A stretch of 64,000 nt of DNA from Shewanella seohaensis (GCF_025449215.1 NZ_CP104900.1:3720001-3784000), one strand, 5' to 3'; positions 36,941-46,393 are shown, numbered from the stretch's first letter. Notes: a model not told the origin generated them from the letters alone. Translations and numbers: made by a program.

Positions 36941-38302
36941 TTAACGAATTTGCAGTACAGTTTGTTGCAGAGTGTTGTTCACTTCGAGGGTACGCGAGTT
37001 AGCCTGGAAGTTACGCTGCGCCGAAATCAAATCCACCAGCTCAGTCGTTAAGTCAATGTTGGACTGCTCTAATGCCGAAGAACTGATGCTACCGAAGGTA
37101 CCACTGTTGGGTTCACCCGCGAGCGCAGGACCCGACTCAAGGCTCGCTTTCCATGAGGTGTTACCCACTTGAGTTAAACCTTGCTCGTTGGCAAAACGAA
37201 CTAAGGCAACACGAGCTAATGCCACGGTTGAACCGTTAGAGTAGCTGGCAGTGATCAAACCATCTTCACCGATTTCGACGTTGGTTAAACGCCCAACAGT
37301 CGTACCGTCCTGCGTTAATTCGGTGGCCGCAAATGGAGCCGAAAACTGAGTTGGCGCATTGAACTTAATAGTTACAGCTTGAGTACCATCGGCACCAGGG
37401 CCTAACACGCCCGCACCAGCAACCCCTAAGGGTTCTGTAGCTATGACAGCAGGGTCGCTACCAGTATAAACACCCACTTCGTTAAATTTTAATACCGAAC
37501 CTTTCCAACCGCCTGTGGTTTGGGCTGTTGCAGGTGTATCTGGCGTACCATCACCATTGGTATCCGTTTGATAAGTCCCTGCGGGGCCAGACACATCCAC
37601 TTGCTTACCATCAATTGCGTAGTAGGCAACCCAGTTGTTTTCACCATTATAAGAGCCATTCGTTGGCTTCACGAAATAGGTGGTCATAATATGTGGCTCA
37701 CCGAGGGAGTCATAAATCGTCAGAGAGGTCACACTGTTATAGGTTTTGGAATCCAACGGGTCAAAAGCTGCAGGATCCAGAGCACTTTGCTTAGAATTTA
37801 AGTTCATCTGCATTGTGATGTTATCAGTCTTAACTGGACTACCGGCTGTATCAGGAATTTGCACAGGTTTTGCCGTCGTTAAACTGACCGATGTTGAGTT
37901 ACCGTCTTTATCAACTGGGAAGGTTTGCAGGTAATTACCTGCAGAATCAACCATATAATTATTTTTATCGACTTTGAATGCACCTGCGCGGGTAAACTGA
38001 TGGTCTAAAGTGCCTATTTCCGATGAGGTTACAAAGAAACCACCTCCTTTAATCGCTAAATCCAAGGAGTTATTGGTCAACTGCAAACTACCTTGGTGGA
38101 ATTGCTGTGCCACTTGGCTCGTTGCCACACCACCACCGACGGCGGTTTTAGAGTTAGAGAAAATTGAATTAGCGTAAACATCCGCAAATTCAGCACGCGA
38201 TTCTTTAAAGCCAATGGTGTTAGCATTCGCGATGTTGTTCGCGGTAGTGTTTAAGTCTTTCTGTGCAGCAGAAATGCCACTCAATGCAATGTTAAACGAC
38301 AT
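36941..38302 (-). CDS. flgE: Flagellar hook protein FlgE
   Basis: Hook subunit, 453 residues. The N-terminal rod-type motif (MSFNIALSGISAAQKDLNTT, ANNIANANTIGFKESRAEF) and C-terminal ELVDLISAQRNFQANSRTLE are conserved. The central region is variable as usual for hook proteins. It follows flgD after 62 bases and is followed by a long hairpin. Confidence 0.96.
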   Translation of the reverse strand: MSFNIALSGISAAQKDLNTTANNIANANTIGFKESRAEFADVYANSIFSNSKTAVGGGVATSQVAQQFHQGSLQLTNNSLDLAIKGGGFFVTSSEIGTLDHQFTRAGAFKVDKNNYMVDSAGNYLQTFPVDKDGNSTSVSLTTAKPVQIPDTAGSPVKTDNITMQMNLNSKQSALDPAAFDPLDSKTYNSVTSLTIYDSLGEPHIMTTYFVKPTNGSYNGENNWVAYYAIDGKQVDVSGPAGTYQTDTNGDGTPDTPATAQTTGGWKGSVLKFNEVGVYTGSDPAVIATEPLGVAGAGVLGPGADGTQAVTIKFNAPTQFSAPFAATELTQDGTTVGRLTNVEIGEDGLITASYSNGSTVALARVALVRFANEQGLTQVGNTSWKASLESGPALAGEPNSGTFGSISSSALEQSNIDLTTELVDLISAQRNFQANSRTLEVNNTLQQTVLQIR

Positions 38303-38364
38303 AATTCACCTCTACATTTCACTCAATTCAATTAAGGACCTGGGTCCAACTCAATACTGACAAA

Positions 38365-39144
38365 TTAGGTTTCTGATACCGCAAGTACATCAGAGAGCTT
38401 AATACCTGCACCACCGCGAAGATTCAGAATCGCCCCTGTGCTTGCTGTGCCCAAAGAAACACTGGTCACGTGGGCATAGGTCGAAACGGCAAGCTCTTGA
38501 GATTTACCATCGACAAGACCGCTGGCCTTAATGGTGTAATTACCGGCACCGACAGGATCACCATTTTTATTTAAACCATCCCATGTCACAGGGATATTGC
38601 CGCCAGCACTGCCATCGATGTTAAAGGTGCTAACAACTTGATTTTTATCATCCAGTACACGCACGTTAATCACAGGAATTTTATCCGGCGTACTCACCAC
38701 GCCACTCAGGGTGGGGCTTTCGGCTGACACATTGCCGGTATCGGTTGGGATCAATACCTTACGTCCAACTAATCCCGATGCTTGCAGCGCCTGACTCGAT
38801 GTCATCACGCTGTTTAAATTAACAATCTCATCATTGAGCTTTGAAATACCATCCACGGTAGAAAAGGATGCCATTTGCGCAATCATCTGGTCGTTATCGA
38901 CAGGCTTAAACGGATCCTGCATCGACAACTGCTGACTGAGTAATGAGAAAAAATCTTCTTGAGTCAGCTGCTTACCTTTTGCTTCTGGCACAACAGATTC
39001 GCTGGGCAAACGGATCCCATCTAAAAATGGATTGCCGGTTGATGTACTCGTTGTGTTCGTGGTATTAGTCGCTACCGTATTCGATTGGCTCTTAGTTTGA
39101 GTCGTCTGAGCCGTATTCTGGCTAAGTTGGTTAATGAGGCTCAC
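38365..39144 (-). CDS. flgD: Hook-cap scaffolding protein FlgD
   Basis: Caps the growing hook. The 259 residues carry the FlgD motif LTQEDFFSLLSQQLSMQDPF near residue 61-80, then the FlgD Ig-like and Tudor-like domains. The start is GTG 39144 with TAGGAGG five bases upstream. Confidence 0.95.
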   Translation of the reverse strand: MSLINQLSQNTAQTTQTKSQSNTVATNTTNTTSTSTGNPFLDGIRLPSESVVPEAKGKQLTQEDFFSLLSQQLSMQDPFKPVDNDQMIAQMASFSTVDGISKLNDEIVNLNSVMTSSQALQASGLVGRKVLIPTDTGNVSAESPTLSGVVSTPDKIPVINVRVLDDKNQVVSTFNIDGSAGGNIPVTWDGLNKNGDPVGAGNYTIKASGLVDGKSQELAVSTYAHVTSVSLGTASTGAILNLRGGAGIKLSDVLAVSET

Positions 39145-39168
39145 AGCTTACCTCCTAAATCGCGCATG

Positions 39169-39585
39169 TTATTTACCCATCCCAAGTGTCTGTTGCAGCA
39201 TAGATTTTGCGGCTTCAGCGACTTGAACATTCATCTGATATGAGCGAGAGGCAGAAATCATATCCGCCATTTCTTCCATGACGTTCACATTCGGCTTATA
39301 AATAAAACCATCCGCATCCGCCATCGGGTGATCGGGCGAATACTCTTTTAATAGGGGTTTATCGCTCTCAACGATGCCTTTTACTGCAACACCTTGAGAA
39401 GCTTGCTGTTGGCTCTGCGCTTTGGCCATTTCAGCTTCAAAAATGGGATGACGTGAGCGGTAAGTTTTATCAATACTGCTAGAAACAGAATCGGCGTTAG
39501 CGATGTTACTCGCCGTGGTATTGAGCCTGACGGACTGGGCTGACATACCAGAGCCAGCCACATCAAAAATGCTAAATAAACTCAT
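39169..39585 (-). CDS. flgC: Flagellar proximal rod protein FlgC
   Basis: Proximal rod protein, 138 residues, with the N-terminal MSLFSIFDVAGSGMSAQSVR and TASNIANADSV and C-terminal EMADMISASRSYQMNVQVAE. It begins two bases after flgB ends. Confidence 0.96.
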   Translation of the reverse strand: MSLFSIFDVAGSGMSAQSVRLNTTASNIANADSVSSSIDKTYRSRHPIFEAEMAKAQSQQQASQGVAVKGIVESDKPLLKEYSPDHPMADADGFIYKPNVNVMEEMADMISASRSYQMNVQVAEAAKSMLQQTLGMGK

Positions 39586-39587
39586 GA

Positions 39588-39992
39588 TTAATCCCCTCTC
39601 AGCGCTTTTTTCATGCCGCTAAACTTACTGTCCAAAAATCCCAGAGACATTTGATATTCGAGCGCATTTTGCATAAATGCCGACTGTTCCTGTTGAATAT
39701 CCACTGTATTGCCATCTCCAGTATCTGGCTGATTTGGCACACGGAACTTCACGTATTGTCCCGTTAACTGTGCGAGGCCAAAATGCTGCTCATCGCCTGT
39801 CATCTCAAGGCTATTGCGTTGCTGTTGCTGGGTTTTCGCAATATTTAAGGCCGCAGAAAAATCGACGTCACGGGCTTTATAATGTGGCGTATCGGCGTTT
39901 GCGATGTTGCTTGAAATCACTTCGGCACGTTCGGCACGTATCCCCAAAGTGAATTGGTGCACACCTAGTGCCTTATCAAAATTAATCGCCAT
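39588..39992 (-). CDS. flgB: Flagellar proximal rod protein FlgB
   Basis: Proximal rod protein, 134 residues. The start at ATG 39992 is set by GGAGG seven bases upstream. It has the N-terminal [20 protein letters not shown] motif and the C-terminal [20 protein letters not shown]. It is the first gene of the flgBCDE unit, with a consensus sigma-54 promoter upstream. Confidence 0.96.
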   Translation of the reverse strand: MAINFDKALGVHQFTLGIRAERAEVISSNIANADTPHYKARDVDFSAALNIAKTQQQQRNSLEMTGDEQHFGLAQLTGQYVKFRVPNQPDTGDGNTVDIQQEQSAFMQNALEYQMSLGFLDSKFSGMKKALRGD

Positions 39993-40026
39993 AAAATTGC
40001 CTCCATCGTGACTCTCACGGGAATAA

Positions 40027-40042
40027 AGCAATTCATGTGCCA
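40027..40042 (-). promoter_or_regulatory. Sigma-54 promoter of flgB
   Basis: The minus strand reads TGGCACATGAATTGCT, the full TGGCAC-N5-TTGC consensus, 35 bases upstream of the flgB start. It would drive flgBCDE. Confidence 0.9.
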
Positions 40043-40090
40043 AAAAACAGAAACTATCAGAAATGTGTAGAAATGGGGTTTGGCGAGGTA

Positions 40091-40120
40091 AAAAATTACC
40101 GACTCATGTCGGTAATTTTT
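40091..40120. terminator. Terminator after cheR
   Basis: A 13-bp perfect stem AAAAATTACCGAC/GTCGGTAATTTTT with a four-base loop is flanked by A/T runs and lies 16 bases beyond the cheR stop. It separates cheV-cheR from flgB. Confidence 0.88.
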
Positions 40121-40136
40121 ATTTAATTTCAGAATA

Positions 40137-40970
40137 TTAAGTCTTTTTCTGGTAATAGATGCCAGGGTTGCAACGAACCATATCAAACTCATCCGTCAGA
40201 CCCGCAATCGACTCTGACGCACCGAGAAAGAGTATGCCCTTCGGATTTAAAGCGGCAGCGAATTGCCGCAAAATTTTTGCTTTTGCCTCTGGGGCAAAAT
40301 AGATCAGCACATTTCGACAGAAGATAATGTCGAACTTGCCGAGTAAGGTGTAACTCTCAAGTAAGTTATGGGCGCGAAAATTGACTAAACGCTTAACGTT
40401 ATCCTTAACTCGCATATTGCCAGAGGGCAAAGCATCAAAAAACTGGCGCTTACGCTCCTCGGATAAGCCACGCGCTAACGCCAAACTATCGTATTCGGCA
40501 TTTTTACAACGTTCCAGCATCGAAGGCGAAAGATCGGTTGCTTGAATCGAGGCGCCGCCCGGCAAAGCTCCCGGCTTCTTCTGTTGATATTCTAAGATAG
40601 TCATTGCCAACGAATAAGGCTCTTGGCCAGACGAGCAGGCAGCGGACCATATTTTTAATGGACGCCCCAACTTACTGTATTCAGGTAACAACACATTATT
40701 GAGCAACTCAAACGGATAACGGTCACGAAACCATAAGGTTTCATTAGTTGTCATGGCGTCGATCACTTCTGCCCGTAAGGCTCGCTCCGTGGGCTTCATC
40801 GAATGTTTTACCACATCGGATAACGAAGGCAGATTATATTTGCCCATCAAAGGAGCAAGACGGCTACGTACTAGGTATTGTTTATTTTCCCCCAGTACGA
40901 TGCCGCTGTGTTGTTCTAGGAACAACCTAAATTGATTATATTCGGCTTCAGCGAGTGATTTGTCAGGCAC
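40137..40970 (-). CDS. cheR: Chemotaxis protein methyltransferase CheR
   Basis: Methylates glutamates of chemoreceptors using S-adenosylmethionine. The 277 residues have the helical N-terminal CheR domain (VLGENKQYLVRSRLAPLMGK), then the methyltransferase fold with LKIWSAACSSGQEPYSLAMT and DIIFCRNVLIYFAPEAKAKI. I start at GTG 40970 with AGGA seven bases upstream; a GTG at 40976 is the alternative. Confidence 0.94.
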   Translation of the reverse strand: MPDKSLAEAEYNQFRLFLEQHSGIVLGENKQYLVRSRLAPLMGKYNLPSLSDVVKHSMKPTERALRAEVIDAMTTNETLWFRDRYPFELLNNVLLPEYSKLGRPLKIWSAACSSGQEPYSLAMTILEYQQKKPGALPGGASIQATDLSPSMLERCKNAEYDSLALARGLSEERKRQFFDALPSGNMRVKDNVKRLVNFRAHNLLESYTLLGKFDIIFCRNVLIYFAPEAKAKILRQFAAALNPKGILFLGASESIAGLTDEFDMVRCNPGIYYQKKT

Positions 40971-41077
40971 ATTCACGTCCTAGATCCTATAGCAAGCACC
41001 CAAATAAGTGCCAACAATCATGTAATAAGGGCTAGATTATAGCGTAAAGCGCTACTAGGCACTAACCCACACTTTCA

Positions 41078-41998
41078 CTACAAACTTAAATGCTTGTTCA
41101 CTGCTGCCGCTAATTCATCGGGATTGAATTTCGCGATAAAGTCGTTGGCACCTACTTTTTGCACCATGGCCTGGTTGAACACGCCGCTGAGTGAAGTATG
41201 CAAAACAACCTTAATATGCTTAAGTTTTGGATCGTCGCGGATTTCTGCCGTTAAGGTATAACCATCCATTTCAGGCATTTCGATATCGGAAATAATCAAT
41301 GGGATTTCTTCCGCGACATTGTTCATTTCACCTGCAATCGCCTTTAACTTGTCCAATGCTTCGCGGCCATCTTTTGCCGTATCAATCTGTAAGTTTAATG
41401 ATTCCAACGCGCGAATAATCTGCTTACGAGCCACAGCCGAATCATCAATCACCATAATGTGATAATGCTGACTTCTATCGATAGTGAGCTGCTCATTCAC
41501 TTCTTCACTAATCGCGGTTTTTACTGGGGAGATTTCATCAAGAATCTTTTCAACATCGAGAATTTCGACTAACTCGCCTTCAATTTCAGTCACCGCCGTC
41601 AAATAGGAATAACGGCCAGCACCTTGCGGTGGCGGCATAATAGCTTCCCAATTCATGTTGATGATACGTTCAACTGAACTGACCAAGAAACCTTGCACGC
41701 TACGGTTATATTCTGAAATGATAATAAAGCAATTTTCGGTACTCGCGAGCGGACGTCCACCAGTTGCGGCACTTAAATCGATCACTGAAATAGTCGTTCC
41801 GCGAATATGTGCCACCCCTTTGACGTAGGGGTTAAGTTTAGGCAAGGCCGTTAATGGCGGACACTGCAAAACCTCTTTCACTTTGAATACGTTAATCCCA
41901 AATCGCTGACGACCATTCAACTTAAATAGCAATAGTTCTAGTCGGTTTTGACCTACGAGTTGGGTGCGTTTGTTGACTGAATCAAGAATACTCGACAT
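41078..41998 (-). CDS. cheV: Chemotaxis coupling protein CheV
   Basis: CheW-receiver fusion, 306 residues. The N-terminal CheW domain (about residues 15-160, with FGINVFKVKEVLQCPPLTAL) couples CheA to receptors. The C-terminal receiver (about 175-305) has IMVIDDSAVARKQI and the phosphoacceptor in IISDIEMPEMDGYTL. The usual Lys-Pro loop reads KFNPDELAA. It lies upstream of cheR and divergent from flgA. Confidence 0.95.
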   Translation of the reverse strand: MSSILDSVNKRTQLVGQNRLELLLFKLNGRQRFGINVFKVKEVLQCPPLTALPKLNPYVKGVAHIRGTTISVIDLSAATGGRPLASTENCFIIISEYNRSVQGFLVSSVERIINMNWEAIMPPPQGAGRYSYLTAVTEIEGELVEILDVEKILDEISPVKTAISEEVNEQLTIDRSQHYHIMVIDDSAVARKQIIRALESLNLQIDTAKDGREALDKLKAIAGEMNNVAEEIPLIISDIEMPEMDGYTLTAEIRDDPKLKHIKVVLHTSLSGVFNQAMVQKVGANDFIAKFNPDELAAAVNKHLSL

Positions 41999-42200
41999 AA
42001 CTCTGCCTTGTTCTGTTTATATACGGCCCTAAAACTCGTTTGAGTATAGGCATATTAATTGCTTGCGTCTTGTTATCCATAACCATAGTTGAAACTGAGT
42101 CAAACTTCTGACACGAAATTTTGGCCTTAACGACACAGGACAGTTTCACGTTTGATAAAAGTATAGGTGCATTCTGGCGTTACAAGCTAGTCTCTTCATT

Positions 42201-42908
42201 ATGAAAGTAAATTTAGTATATTTTTTATGTGTTATCGCATTATTTCTCACCTCGGCAGCCAATGCAGCTCCCGAGGTACCTAGCGTATCGGCGATATCAG
42301 AGTTAGCTAAAGCCCTTATTAATGAAAAGATTTCAGTGCCGGCGAATGCCAAAGTGGAAATCGCACCCCAACCTATCGACAACCGACTATTACCTGCACA
42401 ATGTGCGTCCCCAATAAAAGTTGAACTAGCATCGGATAGGGAAATCAGCCGCAACAACACAGTAAAAGTCAGCTGTGACACACCGGATTTGGCCTACCCT
42501 TGGCAGATTTTTATGTCGGTACGTGTTGATATCTTGTTCCCTGTGGTGGTCGCCAGCGAAACACTGGCGCCAGGGGAGTTAATCAGTCCGACTCAGGTTG
42601 AAATCCGTTATATTGATCAAAATAGTTTACGCGGAATGCAATTTAGCGATACCAGCCAACTTTCAGGCGTACGGGTTAAACGCCGTGTTGCCAAAAATTT
42701 TCCCATTTTTGCCAATAACCTTTGCTTTGTCTGTAAGAATGATTCAGTGTCGATTTATGTCCGTTCCAGTAATTTTGTGCTAAAAACCGTGGGGGAAGCA
42801 CTGCAAGATGGTAATATTGGTGACCAAATTAGGGTCAAAAATAGCAGCTCAAACAAGGAACTAGATGCTATAGTCACAGCCATTGGCGAAGTCGAAGTTA
42901 GAATGTAA
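42201..42908 (+). CDS. flgA: P-ring assembly chaperone FlgA
   Basis: Periplasmic chaperone for FlgI. The 235 residues have a signal peptide (VYFLCVIALFLTSAANAA), a cysteine-containing N-terminal half and a C-terminal SAF-like domain (VVVASETLAPGELISPTQVE, then VGEALQDGNIGDQIRVKNSS). It is divergent from cheV and upstream of flgM, flgN. Confidence 0.94.
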   Translation: MKVNLVYFLCVIALFLTSAANAAPEVPSVSAISELAKALINEKISVPANAKVEIAPQPIDNRLLPAQCASPIKVELASDREISRNNTVKVSCDTPDLAYPWQIFMSVRVDILFPVVVASETLAPGELISPTQVEIRYIDQNSLRGMQFSDTSQLSGVRVKRRVAKNFPIFANNLCFVCKNDSVSIYVRSSNFVLKTVGEALQDGNIGDQIRVKNSSSNKELDAIVTAIGEVEVRM

Positions 42909-42915
42909 AATAAGC

Positions 42916-42942
42916 TAAAGCTTTTCGTTGGGCTGCCGATAC
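42916..42942 (+). promoter_or_regulatory. FliA (sigma-28) promoter of flgM
   Basis: TAAAGCTT, 11 bases, GCCGATAC, nearly the full sigma-28 consensus, lies in the short gap between flgA and flgM. It lets FliA raise the level of its own anti-sigma factor. Confidence 0.88.
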
Positions 42943-42983
42943 CCCAGTTAAGAAATCCCGTATACACGACGCTGGAGCCTAAA

Positions 42984-43310
42984 ATGGCAATTGATATTAG
43001 CAAATTTAACGCCGGAGCGGCCGCGCAAGTCCGTTCAAACAGTACTAAAAAGAGCAGCGAAAGCGAGCAATCGACTCAGGTTGCGGCTAAATCGACTCAA
43101 CAAAAAGGTGACTCAGTCGTCATTACGGCTCAAGCTCAACAGCTACAAGGAGCTCAAACCAAAATGGCCAGCCTACCTGAAGTCGACCAAAAGAAAGTCG
43201 CTGAAATTAAGCAAGCGATTGCCGAAGGTCGCTATAAAATTGATCCCGAAAAGTTGGCGGCCAACATTGCCAGCTTCGAAGCTGAATTGAATGACCTCAA
43301 TAAAGAGTAA
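42984..43310 (+). CDS. flgM: Anti-sigma-28 factor FlgM
   Basis: Binds FliA until it is exported through the completed hook. The 108 residues have a Ser/Thr/Lys-rich N-terminus and the conserved C-terminal sigma-binding segment VDQKKVAEIKQAIAEGRYKI then DPEKLAANIASFEAEL. GGAG lies six bases before the ATG. It is preceded by its own FliA promoter and followed two bases later by flgN. Confidence 0.95.
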   Translation: MAIDISKFNAGAAAQVRSNSTKKSSESEQSTQVAAKSTQQKGDSVVITAQAQQLQGAQTKMASLPEVDQKKVAEIKQAIAEGRYKIDPEKLAANIASFEAELNDLNKE

Positions 43311-43312
43311 CT

Positions 43313-43738
43313 ATGACAGAAATAGCTAAACTGGTAGATCAACAACACGCCCATTTGGCTGTTCTTAAACAGATTATTCTTAAGGAAAAAGGCGCTTTGG
43401 TTGACCAAAACGCCGATTTGCTTTTATCGCTTGCGGAGCAAAAATCAACATGCCTGCAAGAACTCAAGGCCAACGATGACTTACTGGCCAATCACAGCGA
43501 TAAATCCTTACTCACCTCGCAAGTAGAACTATCCCATAAAATGGCCGTCGTAAAAGAGGCCCTTGCCGAATGTAAGGATCTTAACGCTCAAAATGCCAGT
43601 CTCATCGAGATGAATCTGGCGAGTCTAAACCGCTTTGCCCAAGCCTTACAGGCGAGCCGAAACGCGACTACTCTGACTTATAACGATAAAGGCAGAACCT
43701 CGACTCTTTCTAGCTTAGGTAATGATTTAAAAGCATAA
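43313..43738 (+). CDS. flgN: Export chaperone FlgN
   Basis: Helical chaperone, 141 residues, for FlgK and FlgL. Features are an N-terminal LVDQQHAHLAVLKQIILKEK, a mid-section of Leu/Lys-rich heptads and a C-terminus ending LTYNDKGRTSTLSSLG, the usual FlgN tail motif in polar flagellates. It is two bases downstream of flgM. Confidence 0.88.
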   Translation: MTEIAKLVDQQHAHLAVLKQIILKEKGALVDQNADLLLSLAEQKSTCLQELKANDDLLANHSDKSLLTSQVELSHKMAVVKEALAECKDLNAQNASLIEMNLASLNRFAQALQASRNATTLTYNDKGRTSTLSSLGNDLKA

Positions 43739-43767
43739 GTCGAGCAATAAAAAGTAAACGGGATACA

Positions 43768-43804
43768 AACAAAAGCCGCGCTAAAACTGAGTGCGGCTTT
43801 TGTT
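43768..43804. terminator. Shared terminator of flgMN and flgOP
   Basis: A 12-bp stem AACAAAAGCCGC/GCGGCTTTTGTT with a 13-base loop sits between the convergent flgN and flgP genes. Flanking T-rich sequence on the plus strand and A-rich on the other side allow use in both directions. Confidence 0.8.
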
Positions 43805-43862
43805 TATTGGTACAGCAAGGACTAGTAGTCACCCAGCACTAGCGCTAAAACCTACCCTAGCG

Positions 43863-44312
43863 CTAAAAATAGGTAACGTCTTTAATTCTTTGTGGGCGGC
43901 TCTGCTGTTGGTAAATTTGCCATACCTTGGCAAAATCAAGCTCCAACTCGGTGACATAGTGATCCCCTGCCGGGTAGCTTTTTACCACTCTTGCGCCGCG
44001 GATCACCCCAGTCACAGAAGCTTTAACATTGTCATCTGTCAACATCCAATCACTGACACTGCTATTGGCGGTGATCTTTTGTCCATACACTTGTTCAGCC
44101 AGTTCACGATAAGCTACAATTTTTGAGGCCTGCATCGCCATCAATACTCGTTGGGACTGCTCTTTAGCCGGTTGAGTCGCAAGCGGGGCATAACCTATGG
44201 CCGTCAACTTAGGAAAACTGCTTGGCGGTACATCTTCCCACTGAACATATTTATCTTTGGCAGCACACCCTGTCAGTAGGAGCGCCGCAACAATGAATAG
44301 GTAGCGTTTCAT
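43863..44312 (-). CDS. flgP: Flagellar outer-membrane lipoprotein FlgP
   Basis: Lipoprotein of the LPP20/FlgP family, 149 residues, part of the outer-membrane disc of polar flagella. The signal ends in the lipobox LLLTGC; the mature part has KIVAYRELAEQVYGQKIT and VTGVIRGARVVKSYPAGDHY. Its ATG overlaps the flgO stop as ATGA (44309-44312), so translation is coupled. Confidence 0.9.
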   Translation of the reverse strand: MKRYLFIVAALLLTGCAAKDKYVQWEDVPPSSFPKLTAIGYAPLATQPAKEQSQRVLMAMQASKIVAYRELAEQVYGQKITANSSVSDWMLTDDNVKASVTGVIRGARVVKSYPAGDHYVTELELDFAKVWQIYQQQSRPQRIKDVTYF

Positions 44313-44941
44313 TTTCCATCTCCTAGCACTCGCACTTCATTCATACCAGGGCTCGACTGGCGGTATAAAATCCCATCCTGAGAGATAACTTGCTCTGAAG
44401 GCTGCATGTAATTGCTCAACTCTTTTTGGGTCACATAGGTTTGAGAGGCTGACACCACGCGATTATTACTCAGGGTGACAATCCGAGTGTTAATTGCCAT
44501 GCCATTGGTCGTGGGACTCATCGTCGATACCACAATATGGTCAACGGGTAAGTTGGTCGAAAGCTTTTGCCAATCGCGCGTCAAAATAAAATCGCCATCA
44601 GCCGTCACACTCAACCCATCACCTAAATTCAAATCCACCACATTAAACATAAAGCTATGCAAAGACGTCATCAGCCCTTGCTGGAGCTGCTGCGCCAGCG
44701 CATTGGTGCTACTCAAATTCCCCACTAACACAGGCGTGGCAACAACGATAGGTTGGTCGGGACGCAAGGCATCATTCTGTTTGACTAACTCAGTCACAAT
44801 GCGCTGCGCTAGATGATTAATTGTCGCCGTAGGCGGCAAACCATTGCCGTCAGCTAAGCTAGGTTTGGGCGGTGCCACGGGTTTAGTCGCACACCCAACC
44901 AGCACTAACAGTGCCAGAGGAATGAATGCACGCTTAAGCAT
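44309..44941 (-). CDS. flgO: Flagellar outer-membrane lipoprotein FlgO
   Basis: FlgO-family lipoprotein, 210 residues, needed with FlgP and FlgT for the H ring of Vibrio-type flagella. Lipobox LVLVGC follows a short signal. The mature part contains ALAQQLQQGLMTSLHSFMFN and GDFILTRDWQKLS. I start at ATG 44941 with GAGG eight bases upstream, 23 codons inside the longest frame. A sigma-54 promoter at 45005-45022 precedes it. Confidence 0.9.
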   Translation of the reverse strand: MLKRAFIPLALLVLVGCATKPVAPPKPSLADGNGLPPTATINHLAQRIVTELVKQNDALRPDQPIVVATPVLVGNLSSTNALAQQLQQGLMTSLHSFMFNVVDLNLGDGLSVTADGDFILTRDWQKLSTNLPVDHIVVSTMSPTTNGMAINTRIVTLSNNRVVSASQTYVTQKELSNYMQPSEQVISQDGILYRQSSPGMNEVRVLGDGK

Positions 44942-45004
44942 AGGAGTAACCTCGTCATCAGTATCAATGTGGCCCAGTGGGAGCCGCAATCTTTGCCATA
45001 AAGC

Positions 45005-45022
45005 AAGCAAGTATTAGACCAA
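45005..45022 (-). promoter_or_regulatory. Sigma-54 promoter of flgOP
   Basis: The minus strand reads TTGGTCTAATACTTGCTT, with GG and GC separated by ten bases, 64 bases upstream of the flgO start. Confidence 0.75.
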
Positions 45023-45100
45023 GTCAAAATATTGCGCTTAATGAACTCTTCAGATTATCGACAAATCTATTGATAACTTTATCCCTTTACCACGATAAAT

Positions 45101-45118
45101 CAGGCATACAATTTGCTT
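45101..45118 (+). promoter_or_regulatory. Sigma-54 promoter of flgT
   Basis: CAGGCATACAATTTGCTT on the plus strand has GG and GC separated by ten bases, 63 bases upstream of the flgT start. Together with the flgO promoter it forms a divergent pair of -24/-12 promoters about 80 bases apart. Confidence 0.7.
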
Positions 45119-45180
45119 AGAGCCATAAAGTACTGCCAGTAAACTGACTCATCCCAGCAATTTTAGTTAAGGGCTTATTG

Positions 45181-46347
45181 ATGAACATACTAAGAAAGAA
45201 CTTGCTCATAATCAGCAGCCTACTGCTATTTGCTGCACCGGCAAACGCCGAATGGGTCGAGGCCAGTGGAGAAGCGGTGATCACCAATGGCAACATCGCC
45301 CAAGCACGTGAAGAAGCCATCAATCAAGCGGTGAGTTATGCCACGCTCAGTACCGGTATCCAAATCACCAGCGAACAGCAAACTACTAACGGCAACTTAA
45401 CGCAAAACAGCTTTGCGATTAATCGTTATGCCCAGGCGATTAGCATTCAATTGGTGAGCGAGCGTATTCAAGGCAATAAAATCTATGTATCCCTCAGGCT
45501 CGATCTCAATGATGACCCAACCCAGCAATGCCCGGCAGGCCAATTAAAGGCCGCCATCTTAATTCCCCAAGCGCAAATAAAAGACCGAGCACAGTTACGC
45601 TACGGACAATTATCGGGATTTGAAGAAGTCATCTCCGAGAAACTGGGTAATAGTATTGATGGCTACTCATCTACTGGTTTTAGCCATATCCATGCCAAAG
45701 AGCGGCTTGATATTGCACAGGAACTCGTCGATATCCGCGGCTATCGACTCCCCAGTTGGTTGAGTGAAATCACCGATAGCCAATATATTTTATTGCCACA
45801 AATCATCGATATATCGACTGAGCCAGTGCAATCTACCTTTATGGGATGGTGGGATGAAGCGCCACTCAGACAATTCCAATTTAAGCTCAGTCTCTATCAC
45901 GGCATTAGCGGCGAGGAAGTATGGAGCAAAACCTACAGTACCTCTGCCCCGTGGGAGTTTGAAGAACAGGCCATCATAGCCCCTAATAGTGACCGATTTT
46001 GGCGTTCATCCTATGGCAGAAATATCAGCCAAATCATGCAAGAAGCAACTCGAGATATAGACAACACGCTCAATTGCAGACCACTATTAGGACAAGTCGT
46101 CAGCCGTCAAGGCGATAGAATTATCCTCAACTTAGGTCGCAAACACGGCATTCGAGTTGGCGATAAATTCCAGGTCGTGTTACAACAAAACTTGCCCGAT
46201 AGACTCAACGAAATGCGTGCCGTCGCCACCAAAAGCCGAGCAACGGTAAAAATCGAACAAGTCAGCGAAGAAAGTGCAACTGCGGTCCTAGTTGACCAAA
46301 ATGCAGCTTACAATGTTCAGATAAACGACATCGCGCTTAAGATTTAA
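45181..46347 (+). CDS. flgT: Flagellar H-ring protein FlgT
   Basis: Periplasmic H-ring protein that stabilises the polar motor. The 388 residues have a signal peptide (NLLIISSLLLFAAPANA), an N-terminal domain starting EWVEASGEAVITNGNIAQA and a C-terminal beta domain with QVVSRQGDRIILNLGRKHGI. I start at ATG 45181 with AAGG upstream; a TTG one codon earlier is less likely. It is divergent from flgO. Confidence 0.92.
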   Translation: MNILRKNLLIISSLLLFAAPANAEWVEASGEAVITNGNIAQAREEAINQAVSYATLSTGIQITSEQQTTNGNLTQNSFAINRYAQAISIQLVSERIQGNKIYVSLRLDLNDDPTQQCPAGQLKAAILIPQAQIKDRAQLRYGQLSGFEEVISEKLGNSIDGYSSTGFSHIHAKERLDIAQELVDIRGYRLPSWLSEITDSQYILLPQIIDISTEPVQSTFMGWWDEAPLRQFQFKLSLYHGISGEEVWSKTYSTSAPWEFEEQAIIAPNSDRFWRSSYGRNISQIMQEATRDIDNTLNCRPLLGQVVSRQGDRIILNLGRKHGIRVGDKFQVVLQQNLPDRLNEMRAVATKSRATVKIEQVSEESATAVLVDQNAAYNVQINDIALKI

Positions 46348-46387
46348 CCAACTAAATCATAAGCCTTTTAATCAAAGATAAAACCAG

Positions 46388-46393
46388 TATAAT
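46388..46393 (+). promoter_or_regulatory. -10 element of the tRNA-Arg promoter
   Basis: TATAAT lies ten bases before the first base of the tRNA, placing transcription start just upstream of it. No convincing -35 element was seen at 16-18 bases. Confidence 0.5.
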
